A stretch of 64,000 nucleotides of DNA from Pseudanabaena frigida (GCA_003242085.1 QBML01000002.1:1-64000); one strand, 5' to 3'. Shown: positions 49,283 through 57,949, numbered from the stretch's first letter. Program-made: numbers and translations. The notes: generated by a model from the sequence alone, not told the origin.

Positions 49283-50878
49283 ATGGCAAACAAACCTCCC
49301 TTTTCGCGAAAAAAAGCGAACGCAAAAAAAAAGAGGAAGGCTGCCGTTAATGCTGCCCCAATATCCAGACAGGCTTCTAATCAGAGTAGTTGGTTAAATA
49401 ATTTACCAATTAGTGCCAAAATTCTCTTTGCAATTGGTTTGACCAGTTTTTTATCCCTAGCTGGGTTCGCGATCGCATCCATATATTTAAGTAACAGTCT
49501 TACGCCGATTGTGAATCAGACGGCTCAACAAGAGTTATCTAATGCCATATTGTTTGTATTTGGCTTAGGTTTTATTCTGATCGTAATCAGTTCCCTGTTT
49601 GGTTTAGTTGTTGGTAGTACTCTCAGTAAGCGGATTCGCAGACTTGAGGAGATCGCCAGACAATATGCCGCAGGCAACTTTGACTTAAAAGTAGAGGTTG
49701 GGGCTCGCGACGAGATTGGTAAGCTTGCCGATGTGTTTAATCTGATGACTTTTAATCTTGCTCAAAACAGACAAGACCAATCAACAGCACAGCTTGAGGC
49801 AGAAGTCCAAAACAACATTTTCCAAGATGAAATTTCACATCTGCTAGATGTCGTATCAGAGCTTGAATTAGGAGATCTGACTGCAAAGGCTGAGGTTAGT
49901 CCTCATGCAACGGGGCTAATTGCAGATACCCTCAATCGTCTATCAGAGCAGCTAGCTGAAGTGCTTGCAGCAGTTTTGCAAACAGCAAAGCAAGTAACTC
50001 TGAGAACTGAACGCCTCGAACAGTTGGCGATCGCTGTATCTCAAAATGCTGAGCAGCAAGAAGCACTGGTGGTTCAAGCCCGTTTGGGAATTGAGGATGT
50101 AAACCAATTGGCGCAAGATGCGTCCAAACAAGCGATCGCCGCAAATAAAGCCGTACAAAGAGTAAGATCTGCGGTTCGACAAGGGGAGGAGCAAGTTATT
50201 TACCTGACTGCTTCGATTGAGTCTCTACAAGCCGCGACAGTACAGATGGTGCAAAGAATTAAAAATCTTGGCGAATTCGTAGCCTTGGCAAAACAGTTTG
50301 TATTAGATCAAAAACGTCTGGCATCTTTGACTCAAGTTTTGGCAACTAATGCTTCAATGGTCGCTGTACGGGCGTTAGAGCAACGAGACCCAGATCAGTT
50401 TGTCTCGGTAGCACGGGAATTTGAAGCGATCGCAGCACAGGTTAACACCTTAGCGACGCAAACCAATCAGGGGCTGGTAGTACTGCAACAGCGCACGGGA
50501 TTTGTGGATGTGGTTGTATCAGGTATCGATCAAGATGTCCGCGATGTGAATAGCCTTGTATCAGACTTTACAAATAGTGTTAATAGTTCTGAACAATCAT
50601 TCACAAATATTTCGACTGTAACTGAGGAATTAGCTGAAATTGGGGCTTCAGTGACCGAGTCCTCTAGTTTAATCGCTGAAGCCGTTACGTTTAGTTTGGC
50701 ATCGATCCAAGATATCGAAGCAATCGCCGAGCGTTCTGCTTCTCAAGCGCAATTTACCCGCGATCAATCTGGGAAAATGGGAATGTTGGCTCGCCAACTG
50801 TTAGAAAAAGTGCAATTTTTCCGATTGCCATTAATGATGCAACCTGATAATGCCGAAATTGAAGAGATAGCAAAATAA
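49283..50878 (+). CDS. methyl-accepting-chemotaxis-type protein lacking a periplasmic sensor domain
   Basis: This 531-residue receptor starts with a very basic segment (RKKANAKKKRKAA), then TM1 (about 49-70) and TM2 (86-112) separated by only some 18 residues. HAMP (RIRRLEEIARQYAAGNFDL) and a full signalling domain follow (LTQVLATNASMVAVRALEQ, SVAREFEAIAAQVNTLATQ). The signalling domain closely parallels that of the giant receptor, so they are paralogues. With no external sensory domain it may sense through its membrane segments or serve as a partner for the other receptor. Its stop overlaps the CheA start by one base (TAATG). Confidence 0.88.
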   Translation: MANKPPFSRKKANAKKKRKAAVNAAPISRQASNQSSWLNNLPISAKILFAIGLTSFLSLAGFAIASIYLSNSLTPIVNQTAQQELSNAILFVFGLGFILIVISSLFGLVVGSTLSKRIRRLEEIARQYAAGNFDLKVEVGARDEIGKLADVFNLMTFNLAQNRQDQSTAQLEAEVQNNIFQDEISHLLDVVSELELGDLTAKAEVSPHATGLIADTLNRLSEQLAEVLAAVLQTAKQVTLRTERLEQLAIAVSQNAEQQEALVVQARLGIEDVNQLAQDASKQAIAANKAVQRVRSAVRQGEEQVIYLTASIESLQAATVQMVQRIKNLGEFVALAKQFVLDQKRLASLTQVLATNASMVAVRALEQRDPDQFVSVAREFEAIAAQVNTLATQTNQGLVVLQQRTGFVDVVVSGIDQDVRDVNSLVSDFTNSVNSSEQSFTNISTVTEELAEIGASVTESSSLIAEAVTFSLASIQDIEAIAERSASQAQFTRDQSGKMGMLARQLLEKVQFFRLPLMMQPDNAEIEEIAK

Positions 50879-53514
50879 TGGCAAATTCTGAGTTTGACGA
50901 TTTACAGCTGCAAGAAGAACTGCGGACTCTATTTGAATTAGATACCCAGAAATATCTGCAACTATACGTGCAGACAGTTGGTCAACTGAATGCACCTAAT
51001 TGGCGAGAAGATATTCAGCAGCTCTACCGTTGCGTACATACAATTAAAGGTGGCTCGGTAACTGTAGGCTTTCAGGCTGTCCTGCAAGTCTCAACCGTAC
51101 TAGAGGATTTACTGTCCGATTTGCGCTATCTCGAAGTTGCGCCTCCTTTAGCTGATGGCGAATTATCTAAGTCTTTAATCGAAGCTGGCGAATTATTAAT
51201 CGGCAGCGTGCAGATGGGAGAGAGCAGTAACCCCGAAGCGGCTGTACGTTATATTCGAGGGTTACGCGATCGCATTCAGGCTGAGTATTTACCTGAATGG
51301 AATGAAATGCGCCAAGTTCAGCAAGAATTTGCCGATCAAGGTTTCGATCTGGTGACGCTTGATTTAGAAATGGCGATCGAGGATTTGCCATTAACGGGAG
51401 TCGTGCCTCCAGAAGCCTGTGAAGCTGCACAGCAAACTATTACCCAATTGCAGGAAATTGGTACAGAAATAAATTTGGCTGGGGGATGGCATAAGTTTTT
51501 GCAAAAAGGTTTAGAGCTTTGCGATTGCCTTGATTGTGAAATATGGCATGTTGAATGGATGCCATTTTTACGAAAGCTCAAAGAGAGTGCCCGTCAAGGT
51601 GGGCTTATAGAAATTGAGGAAGAGGTAACTCGAACCTCATCAACTAAATCCTCACCAACAGTTGGGAATGAAGTCCAAATATTAACTAACTCCTCTCTAT
51701 TACCTACTACTGATATTCAAATTCCCGTTCCGCTCGATCGACTAGAGCGATCGTCGCAGTATTTAGTCGAAACTTTAATGGCAACCCGCGCCACTCAAGG
51801 ATTTTATCAATCAGTTTATGCCAATCTCTTGCCTCTAGTCTCGCTTGCTCAAAACAGCGTGCAATATATTACCCAATTGCGTGAAGTCCAAGATGACTAT
51901 GCCTTGTTAGATGCTTCAGGAGAACAAGATGGGCTTAAGGTTGAGCGCTATCGCCAAGGCTATACTGCAATCAACCGATTATTGGAAATTAGTTTGCGTT
52001 TAATCGAACTAGGTTCAGAAACTGGTGAATCGGCAAGACGTACTGCCGACAGCATTCAAGTCCTCGATCGCAGTTTACGCAATCTGCAACAAACCATCGA
52101 AGAGAGTCGCCTAGTTCCCTTTGAAAGTTTAGCCTTTAGATCGAGAGGGATTCTCCGAGACTTGATGACTCGCGTTGGCAAAGCTGTTCAGTTGATAATT
52201 ATTGGCGAACAGTTAGAGCTTGATGCAGGGACGCTACGGAGTTTAGAACCCGTTCTATTACATTTATTGCGCAACTCCTACGATCATGGCATTGAAGAAC
52301 CTACTGAAAGAGAAAAGCTCGGAAAACCCTCTCAGGGAAGAATCGAGCTTTCGCTGAAGCGACGCGGTAGTATGTTCGATCTGAGTGTTCGCGATGATGG
52401 CAAGGGAATTGATCCCGATCGCATCAGTCAAATTGCCAAGTCTAAGGGATTGCCTCTGGTAGATACCAGCACATCCGAGCGCTTACTGAGCGTATTATGT
52501 CAATCTGGTTTCACTTCCGCAAAGGCTGTTAGTGATATTTCTGGTCGAGGGGTGGGGATGGATGTAGTAGCGAGCCAAGTTGCCTTAATGAATGGCAAAC
52601 TTAGCCTGAATTCCCAAGTTGGTAAAGGGACAACTTTTACAATCCAGATTCCCGTACCACATCTATTTGTACGTTGTATGCTTTTGCAGGCAGGTGAACG
52701 GACTTTTGCAGTTCCCACTTCTGAAATCTATACAACTATGTTAGTTGAGAGCTTGTTGTGGCAAATGACCGATCGCTCTGACTATACAATTGAAGTTCGC
52801 GAAGAGAAGGGAACAGTTCCTGCGATCGATTTATCACAATATTGGCAAGGGCAACCTGAAACAAAGTCCATTTTACCAACTGCGATCGCTGTACGTACTA
52901 AACAATTAGAAAGCGATCTCGGAGTTTGGCTAATTGCAGATACATTGATCGGGCAGAGCGATTTATTGGTCAACCCAATTCCATCGCCACTGGTCGCGCC
53001 GCTCGGATTAATTGGTATGAGCTTGATGCCTGATGGCAAGTTGATCCCCGTAATTGATGCGCTCTCATTTGTAGAAGCTTTCTTCTCTACCCAGCCTGAC
53101 TTTATTACAACTAGTTCCCAATCAAATACATCTGTTTTAGATTTATTGGGCGATCGCCAAATTCTAGTCGTTGATGATGCTGCCTTGATGAGACGTAGAA
53201 TTGAGAGCAGTTTGTCACCACAGGGTTATGAAATTACTACTTGTGATGATGGCATGGAAGCTTGGCAATGGCTACAACGTCACAACCAACCTGCATTGCT
53301 GATCACTGACATTGAGATGCCGCGTATGGATGGATTTACCCTCATCGATCGCTGTCGCCAAGCAGGATTTGACATGCCAATTTTAGTGATTTCTTCGCGC
53401 CTAGCTGAAGAATGGTCTCGGGAAACAAATCGTCTTGGAGCAAACGATTATCTGACCAAAGGGTTCTCAACTGCCGAGCTGGTCGATAAAGTAAGTTCTC
53501 TAATCAAAGTATAG
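50878..53514 (+). CDS. pilL: hybrid CheA histidine kinase with C-terminal receiver (PilL-like)
   Basis: This 878-residue kinase is the core of the locus. An N-terminal HPt domain carries His54 (LYRCVHTIKGGSV). After a linker come the dimerisation region, the CheA-type ATPase (LLHLLRNSYDHGIE N box, VRDDGKGIDP and GRGVGMDVVASQV glycine boxes), a CheW-like domain (IPVPHLFVRCMLLQAGERTF), and a receiver (LVVDDAALM, TDIEMPRMDGF, LTKGF). All catalytic motifs are present. The fused receiver may act as an internal phosphate sink. Phosphate should flow to the CheY-like and the two PatA-type regulators upstream. Hairpins follow at once, so this is the last gene of the run. Confidence 0.93.
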   Translation: MANSEFDDLQLQEELRTLFELDTQKYLQLYVQTVGQLNAPNWREDIQQLYRCVHTIKGGSVTVGFQAVLQVSTVLEDLLSDLRYLEVAPPLADGELSKSLIEAGELLIGSVQMGESSNPEAAVRYIRGLRDRIQAEYLPEWNEMRQVQQEFADQGFDLVTLDLEMAIEDLPLTGVVPPEACEAAQQTITQLQEIGTEINLAGGWHKFLQKGLELCDCLDCEIWHVEWMPFLRKLKESARQGGLIEIEEEVTRTSSTKSSPTVGNEVQILTNSSLLPTTDIQIPVPLDRLERSSQYLVETLMATRATQGFYQSVYANLLPLVSLAQNSVQYITQLREVQDDYALLDASGEQDGLKVERYRQGYTAINRLLEISLRLIELGSETGESARRTADSIQVLDRSLRNLQQTIEESRLVPFESLAFRSRGILRDLMTRVGKAVQLIIIGEQLELDAGTLRSLEPVLLHLLRNSYDHGIEEPTEREKLGKPSQGRIELSLKRRGSMFDLSVRDDGKGIDPDRISQIAKSKGLPLVDTSTSERLLSVLCQSGFTSAKAVSDISGRGVGMDVVASQVALMNGKLSLNSQVGKGTTFTIQIPVPHLFVRCMLLQAGERTFAVPTSEIYTTMLVESLLWQMTDRSDYTIEVREEKGTVPAIDLSQYWQGQPETKSILPTAIAVRTKQLESDLGVWLIADTLIGQSDLLVNPIPSPLVAPLGLIGMSLMPDGKLIPVIDALSFVEAFFSTQPDFITTSSQSNTSVLDLLGDRQILVVDDAALMRRRIESSLSPQGYEITTCDDGMEAWQWLQRHNQPALLITDIEMPRMDGFTLIDRCRQAGFDMPILVISSRLAEEWSRETNRLGANDYLTKGFSTAELVDKVSSLIKV

Positions 53515-53540
53515 AAAATTCGCAAAGCGAGTTCTCTATA
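53510..53540 (+). terminator. short hairpin overlapping the cheA stop codon
   Basis: A 14-bp stem with two mismatches (53510-53523 with 53527-53540) has an AAA loop and apex TTCGC-AAA-GCGAG. Confidence 0.6.
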
Positions 53541-53542
53541 CA

Positions 53543-53577
53543 AATAAAGAGGAGACGCTTCGCGTCTCCTCTTTATT
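53543..53577. terminator. bidirectional hairpin terminator between cheA and hisI
   Basis: A 16-bp perfect stem (53543-53558 with 53562-53577) has a TTC loop and apex GACGC-TTC-GCGTC. It overlaps the stop of the convergent hisI gene. Confidence 0.88.
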
Positions 53578-53911
53578 ATGGAATTTCAACTTCTGTAAAG
53601 AAACAACTTCTCTGTCCTGTATGGCAGGCAATATCGCCAATTTGCTCAATTTTGACCAAAATCACATCTCGATCGCAATCGTAATATAGTTTTTTAAGTT
53701 TTTGGATATGCCCAGAAGTAGCACCCTTGTGCCATAGTTCCTGACGCGATCGACTCCAATAATGCACTTCGCCAGTTGCCACTGTTAATTCTAGGGCTTG
53801 TTGATTCATCCAAGCCATCATCAAAATTGTGCCGTCTTGGTAGTCTTGAGCGATCGCAGGAACCAATCCTTTCTCGTCATATTTAAGATTTTCAATCCAA
53901 TTATCAGACAT
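53576..53911 (-). CDS. hisI: phosphoribosyl-AMP cyclohydrolase
   Basis: HisI opens the adenine ring of phosphoribosyl-AMP in histidine synthesis. The 111-residue protein is the single-domain form, without a fused HisE. It shows MMAWMNQQAL, HYWSRSRQELWHKGATSGH, the zinc- and metal-site YYDCDRDVILVK and the ending ACHTGQRSCFF. No other his gene adjoins, which is usual for cyanobacteria where his genes are scattered. Confidence 0.95.
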   Translation of the reverse strand: MSDNWIENLKYDEKGLVPAIAQDYQDGTILMMAWMNQQALELTVATGEVHYWSRSRQELWHKGATSGHIQKLKKLYYDCDRDVILVKIEQIGDIACHTGQRSCFFTEVEIP

Positions 53912-53948
53912 GTTTTTAGTTTTAAGTATTCCAATGATTTAAGACTAA

Positions 53949-54031
53949 CCGAACCACAAAAGCTTTTTGAAAGTTTTGCTAAGCAAAACTTTCAAAAAGC
54001 TTTTGGTTCTCATTTCAGCGCAAAGCGCTGT
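53949..54031 (-). repeat. conserved hairpin element, copy C (minus orientation)
   Basis: Read on the minus strand it begins ACAGCGCTTTGCGCT and its main hairpin is followed by GTGGTTCG, as in copies A and B. The far end diverges, so the copy seems truncated. The main stem is 23 bp and perfect (53957-53979 with 53983-54005, TAA loop). It lies between the DUF4189/kinase tail gene and hisI. Confidence 0.6.
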
Positions 54032-54034
54032 AAG

Positions 54035-54901
54035 TTATTCACGAACTGGTAAACAAATTGTACGTGCGATTTCGCAGTTTGTTCCTTGATATTTCCGACA
54101 AACTTGCTTGGCAGTATTTTCAGCTTCAGTAAGATTTGCTGACCATCCTGAACCAGCAGCCCCATTAGAACCCTCAGCCAGAGACATACAAGCATTTCGT
54201 GTCCATATTAATATTCGACAATCCCCAGAATTAGAAGTGTTTTCGCATTCACTTAATGCTCTAGTTTCTGCTGCTTTTTGCGTGGGGTAGTTCCAAGAGT
54301 AGCCTTTAGATTGTGTGGTAGGCGAACGGGCGATCGCACCAAAACTCACTGAGCTAGGATTGGGTTTAGGATCGGGAATTGGTGTAGTCTCAGTTGGTGT
54401 AGGTGTGGGTTCAGGAGTCTCGACATTAGCAGGATTGGTTGGAGAGCTGATTGGTGTAGTTGAGACTTCGGGCTTGGGGCTATTTTCGGCTTGGCGATTA
54501 TTTAGTTTGGGTAATATCAAGGCGGCAGCGATCGCACTAGAAATTAATATCAATCCAATCGATGCAGCCACTATAATTGGCTGCATCGATCTAGAAGATG
54601 GTGTAGGTGCAGAAATCGTTACATGCGGTGTAGTCGCAGGGACTTGGGGAGTAGTTGGCGGTGTTTGAGGAGTAGTTGGCGGAGATATAGGTACGTTCGC
54701 TCCATTTGAATTTACAGAATTTGTAATAATCGTTGAAGAGGAATTTGGCTCAAATGGAGGGTTAGCGATCGATTCGGTTGGCGCAATATTTACAAAGCGT
54801 TCGCTTGTAGCGTTATTAATTTTTGTAGGAGAGAGTGATTGAACTGCATGTAATGCTTCGATCGCCGATTTATATCGCTGGCTAAAATGATAAAACACCA
54901 T
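54035..54901 (-). CDS. C-terminal part of a split Ser/Thr kinase: membrane helix and periplasmic DUF4189 domain
   Basis: This 288-codon frame is in the same phase as the kinase gene directly upstream and is cut from it only by a TAG at 54905-54907. It starts MVFYHFSQRYKSAIEALHAV, which is the last helix of a PknB-type kinase domain rather than a natural protein start. Then come a Pro/Thr-rich stretch, one transmembrane helix (IIVAASIGLILISSAIAAAL), a second Pro/Thr-rich linker, and a DUF4189 domain with six cysteines (SECENTSNSGDC ... CEIARTIC). An ATG one codon after the amber would allow re-initiation. Either this is a pseudogene half or the two parts are made as separate proteins. Confidence 0.7.
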   Translation of the reverse strand: MVFYHFSQRYKSAIEALHAVQSLSPTKINNATSERFVNIAPTESIANPPFEPNSSSTIITNSVNSNGANVPISPPTTPQTPPTTPQVPATTPHVTISAPTPSSRSMQPIIVAASIGLILISSAIAAALILPKLNNRQAENSPKPEVSTTPISSPTNPANVETPEPTPTPTETTPIPDPKPNPSSVSFGAIARSPTTQSKGYSWNYPTQKAAETRALSECENTSNSGDCRILIWTRNACMSLAEGSNGAAGSGWSANLTEAENTAKQVCRKYQGTNCEIARTICLPVRE

Positions 54902-54904
54902 ATT

Positions 54905-55654
54905 CTACAACACTTCAGCAAACGTGTCGCTCACTTCTGCATAATTGCGCCACAAAATTTCACCCGTATTTGCATCTTCTTGTAAGCTATCGGGAGTAAT
55001 GCCAGTCAGAGCCTGAATCCCAATCATCCCCACTGCATAGACATCACTGCTTAAGCGAGGCTTTCCTCTTGCCTGTTCGCTAGGCATATACCCAGGTGAA
55101 CCAATGCTAACGGTTACGTTCGTATTTCCTTGAGAATCGGTTCCCAATACGCTAATATCCTTGACTGCCCCAAAGTCAATTAGAACGATTTTTCCGTCTT
55201 GACGACGACGCATGAGGTTAGCGAGTTTGATGTCTCGATGGATCGCATTATGCTGATGGACAAAAGCTAGAACTTCTAAAATCTCTAACAACAGATTAAT
55301 TGTGGCTGGTTCTGATAGTTTCTGTCCAACCAGAATTTCTTCCGCTAAACTATGACCGTCGATAAATTCTTGCACTAAAAAGAATTCACGATTTTCTTCA
55401 AAGTGGGCATAAAGTTTGGGAATTTGAGAATGAGCGTTGCCCAACTTGTAAAGATACTCGGCTTCTCGTTCAAATAGACTTTTGGCGATCGGCAAAATGT
55501 TAGAACTGGTATCTTTGGGTTTGAGTTGCTTAACTACACAGGCTGGATGTCCTGGCAGGTCAATATCCTGTGCCAAGTAGGTGTCGCCAAAACCACCACT
55601 TCCAATAACTTGAAGGATTTTATAGCGATTCTTTAATGTTTTACCCACTAACAT
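54905..55654 (-). CDS. Ser/Thr protein kinase, truncated by an in-frame amber codon
   Basis: This 249-residue product is a PknB-type kinase with the glycine loop IGSGGFGDTYLA, the ATP lysine in ACVVKQL, catalytic loop HRDIKLANLM, DFGAVKD, and the activation-segment end GSPGYMPSEQ. Translation stops at codon 250 (TAG), in the middle of the last helices of the domain. In the unbroken relatives the frame continues DKMV.YHFSQRY, and here it does so after the stop. The intact ancestor would be a 539-codon membrane kinase with a periplasmic DUF4189 sensor. Catalytic residues are all present, but the missing final helix may destabilise the fold. Confidence 0.8.
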   Translation of the reverse strand: MLVGKTLKNRYKILQVIGSGGFGDTYLAQDIDLPGHPACVVKQLKPKDTSSNILPIAKSLFEREAEYLYKLGNAHSQIPKLYAHFEENREFFLVQEFIDGHSLAEEILVGQKLSEPATINLLLEILEVLAFVHQHNAIHRDIKLANLMRRRQDGKIVLIDFGAVKDISVLGTDSQGNTNVTVSIGSPGYMPSEQARGKPRLSSDVYAVGMIGIQALTGITPDSLQEDANTGEILWRNYAEVSDTFAEVL

Positions 55655-55776
55655 AATTTACCTACCAATTTACAGGGCTTTACACTGTGATATTTATCCT
55701 TATGCAGTTTGCGATATCGATCTAAAATAGTTTGTTTGGCTACGGCTTCAAATAAACTTAGCCAGCGTAAATTCAT
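55648..55776 (-). CDS. possible 42-codon leader ORF before the kinase gene
   Basis: On the minus strand an ATG at 55776 opens a 42-codon frame (MNLRWLSLFEAVAKQTILDR... ending VGKLC) whose stop overlaps the kinase start by 7 bases. The overlap would permit translational coupling. I do not recognise the peptide and no clear ribosome site was seen, so it may be chance. Confidence 0.25.
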   Translation of the reverse strand: MNLRWLSLFEAVAKQTILDRYRKLHKDKYHSVKPCKLVGKLC

Positions 55777-55904
55777 ATTTAAAAATAGACTAAGCCATCA
55801 CAAAGCATTTAGGGGTTATATAAATCTAAGCTTAACAAACAGCGATATGATTGAGCTACAGTGCTGAAATAAATACTGAATTAACATCTGAATTCAAAGA
55901 GTGA

Positions 55905-56552
55905 ATGCAAAATAAACGAGCGATTGTGTTAGGGATTTCTGGGGCATCAGGCATGATTTATGCTGTGCGATCGCTTAAATTTTTATTAAATAATCACTAC
56001 AATGTCGATCTGGTAGCGTCTAAGGCGGCAATGATGGTTTGGCAGTCGGAAAACAATATAGCGATGCCGAGTAATTTGCGATCGCAAGAACAATTTTGGC
56101 GCGATCGAAGCGAAACTGCAAGCGGTAAGCTAATTTGTCATCAATGGGCAGATGTGGGGGCAACGATCGCGAGTGGTTCATTTCGGACTTTGGGAATGTT
56201 GGTAATTCCTTGCAGCATGGCAACGGTGGCAAAAATTGCCCATGGACTAAGTTCGGATTTATTGGAACGAGCTGCTGATGTGCATCTTAAGGAAGGGCGA
56301 AGATTGGTAATCGTTCCGCGTGAAACTCCGTTGAGTTTGATCCATTTGCGAAATTTGACCACCTTAGCGGAAGCAGGAGCGAGAATTGTGCCAGCGATTC
56401 CTGCTTGGTATCACAATCCGCAAACGATTGAGGACTTGGTGGATTTTGTCATTGCAAGAGCGCTCGATCAATTGGATATTGATGCAGATTTAATCCAACG
56501 CTGGCAGGGTAGAATGCCTTCTAATATCGCCGCAGGAGATTTAGAATTATGA
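55905..56552 (+). CDS. ubiX: UbiX/Pad1-family flavin prenyltransferase
   Basis: UbiX makes prenylated FMN, the cofactor of UbiD-type decarboxylases. The 215-residue protein shows the flavin-binding start VLGISGASGMIYAVRSL, the GSFRTLGMLVIPCSMATVAKIAHG block and the conserved RLVIVPRETPLSLIHLRNL and PAIPAWYHNPQTIEDLVDF segments. In cyanobacteria this probably serves plastoquinone synthesis. The lapA gene starts within its stop codon (ATGA), so both are cotranscribed. Confidence 0.92.
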   Translation: MQNKRAIVLGISGASGMIYAVRSLKFLLNNHYNVDLVASKAAMMVWQSENNIAMPSNLRSQEQFWRDRSETASGKLICHQWADVGATIASGSFRTLGMLVIPCSMATVAKIAHGLSSDLLERAADVHLKEGRRLVIVPRETPLSLIHLRNLTTLAEAGARIVPAIPAWYHNPQTIEDLVDFVIARALDQLDIDADLIQRWQGRMPSNIAAGDLEL

Positions 56553-57139
56553 AGAGATCGTCATTTGCCTCTAAGACTCAACCTGCCAATTCTGCTCGCA
56601 AAAAATCTTTAGGTGCGATCGCGATAGTTCAGTTTGCGATTTTGGTTCTCACAATCACGATAATTGCCGCTATCGTTGTCCAAAATTTACAACCTGAGGT
56701 ACATATTTTCTTTTTAGGTCAAAAGACTTTGCCAATTCCCTTAAGTGTGGCAATGCTTGTGGGTTTTGTCGGTGGTGGAGTTCTAGCATTTGTGATTAAT
56801 GCGATCGCCTCTTGGCGACATAACCTCTTAATTCGTCGGGCAGTGATTGAGGCTGGATATGGCAAAGAGGAAAGAAAGGAACAGGCTAAGTCTAGTAATC
56901 CTTCTACTCAACAAACAACTTTTCAGAAAGATATTAAAGAAGATTTTGAGGAGGAAGAGGAGTATGACGAGGAAGATGAATATGATGATGAGTTAGAGGA
57001 GGAAGAAGAAGAGCTTTATGATGAAGAAGATGACGATCCTGATACTGTTCCCTATGGCGATCGCCAAAATCTAAAATCTGCAAAACCTAAGCAACCAAAG
57101 CGCGATCGACCTCCCCTTGATGCAAAATTTATCAAGTAA
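56549..57139 (+). CDS. lapA: LapA-domain membrane protein with acidic tail
   Basis: This 196-residue protein has two transmembrane helices forming a LapA (DUF1049) domain: FAILVLTITIIAAIVVQNL, the typical VHIFFLGQKTLPIPLSVAML, and GFVGGGVLAFVINAI. A cytoplasmic tail contains a run of about 40 mostly Glu/Asp residues and ends with a basic Lys/Pro/Arg patch. LapA-type proteins take part in lipopolysaccharide or envelope homeostasis in Escherichia coli; the acidic tail is not part of that. It overlaps ubiX by four bases. Confidence 0.82.
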   Translation: MKRSSFASKTQPANSARKKSLGAIAIVQFAILVLTITIIAAIVVQNLQPEVHIFFLGQKTLPIPLSVAMLVGFVGGGVLAFVINAIASWRHNLLIRRAVIEAGYGKEERKEQAKSSNPSTQQTTFQKDIKEDFEEEEEYDEEDEYDDELEEEEEELYDEEDDDPDTVPYGDRQNLKSAKPKQPKRDRPPLDAKFIK

Positions 57140-57149
57140 AAATCTGAAT

Positions 57150-57186
57150 GCGATCGCCTATCCACCAAAAATCAAAATAAGGTGAT
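57150..57186 (+). repeat. HIP1-containing dispersed repeat, partial copy
   Basis: GCGATCGCCTATCCACCAAAA and the following AATCAAAATAAGGTGAT match the second half of the fuller copies at 57879 and 58606. Confidence 0.6.
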
Positions 57187-57202
57187 TTTAGATCTTAATA
57201 AT

Positions 57203-57607
57203 TTAAGACTTAGGCTTAATTTCAAACTCTGACTTGGAACGGTAGAAGCAAACATCAAATTCAAGAAAAAAATTGGTTTGACCAAGAATTAATGGGGCAT
57301 TTGGGCTATTTGTCCAAGCGAACACTAATTTGACTGGTTCAAATTCTCCAATTTGAGCGATTAAAGAAAACGGTATTGCTTGCTGATTACCAAGATTACC
57401 TGTTAATCGAACGATAGCCTTGCGCTCATCCCATACACTTCCTAATTGCAAACCAATCTCATAGGGCAAGACGTTAATCGTAGCGCCACTATCAACTAAG
57501 CCAACTGTATCAACTACGCGATCGCCTTGCTGTAATATCAGAGGAATTCTTGGAAGGCTATCAAACTCGTTTTGACTGGGGCTAGTGGTGGAATACTGGA
57601 AGCGCAT
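57203..57607 (-). CDS. retropepsin-like aspartyl protease family protein
   Basis: This 134-residue protein has the single-lobe aspartyl protease signature VGLVDSGATINVLPYEIG, with the hydrophobic-Asp-Ser-Gly-Ala active-site motif, and ends with LVFAWTNSPNAPLILGQTNF (the flap-like and LILG segments). One lobe means it must dimerise to form an active site. The family is frequent in cyanobacteria but has no known target. It lies 3 bases after the stop of a 71-codon gene, so the two are cotranscribed and probably work together. Confidence 0.75.
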   Translation of the reverse strand: MRFQYSTTSPSQNEFDSLPRIPLILQQGDRVVDTVGLVDSGATINVLPYEIGLQLGSVWDERKAIVRLTGNLGNQQAIPFSLIAQIGEFEPVKLVFAWTNSPNAPLILGQTNFFLEFDVCFYRSKSEFEIKPKS

Positions 57608-57610
57608 AGA

Positions 57611-57826
57611 TTATTGATGAGTTGTGTCTGACTGTTTAAGTGTTTCCATTAAAATTGCACCAGCACCAAACATATCGTAAGGAGTCGGCAGGTCATAGGT
57701 TTTAAATGGTTCTAATGGTGCAATATCTTCAGCAATGCCTAAGTCTTCTACCAGAACACGAATTAGTTTTAGCTTTTCGATCGCACTAAGTCGTCGTGCT
57801 GCTGGAATTACTTCGGCTAATGTCAT
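57611..57826 (-). CDS. conserved small protein upstream of the aspartyl protease
   Basis: This 71-residue protein starts MTLAEVIPAARRLSAIEKLK, an amphipathic helical pair like the N-termini of many small antitoxins, followed by a Pro-rich segment (PLEPFKTYDLPTPYDMFGA). Small proteins with this layout recur before such aspartyl proteases in cyanobacteria. It could be an inhibitor, substrate or antitoxin; nothing in the sequence decides. GGAG about 7 bases upstream supports the start. Confidence 0.65.
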   Translation of the reverse strand: MTLAEVIPAARRLSAIEKLKLIRVLVEDLGIAEDIAPLEPFKTYDLPTPYDMFGAGAILMETLKQSDTTHQ

Positions 57827-57878
57827 GTTAGTGTCTCCATAATTTGAGATCTTGTTCTTCTAGCTTACTCGATCAAAT

Positions 57879-57948
57879 GCGATCGCCCAATCAATCAAAC
57901 TACTAAACAGCGATCACCTATTCATCAAAAATCAAAACAACGCGATCT
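57879..57948. repeat. HIP1-containing dispersed repeat, full copy 1
   Basis: The unit runs GCGATCGCCC.ATCA.TCAAA, then about 10 variable bases, CAGCGATC.CCTATTCATC and AAAAATCAAAA. It aligns with 58640-58710 over about 70 bases. Confidence 0.7.
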
Positions 57949-57949
57949 C

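Noticed and set aside
55648-55776. Leader ORF before the kinase as a firm gene
   Set aside because: It is kept only as a low-confidence entry: no clear ribosome site and no recognisable family.
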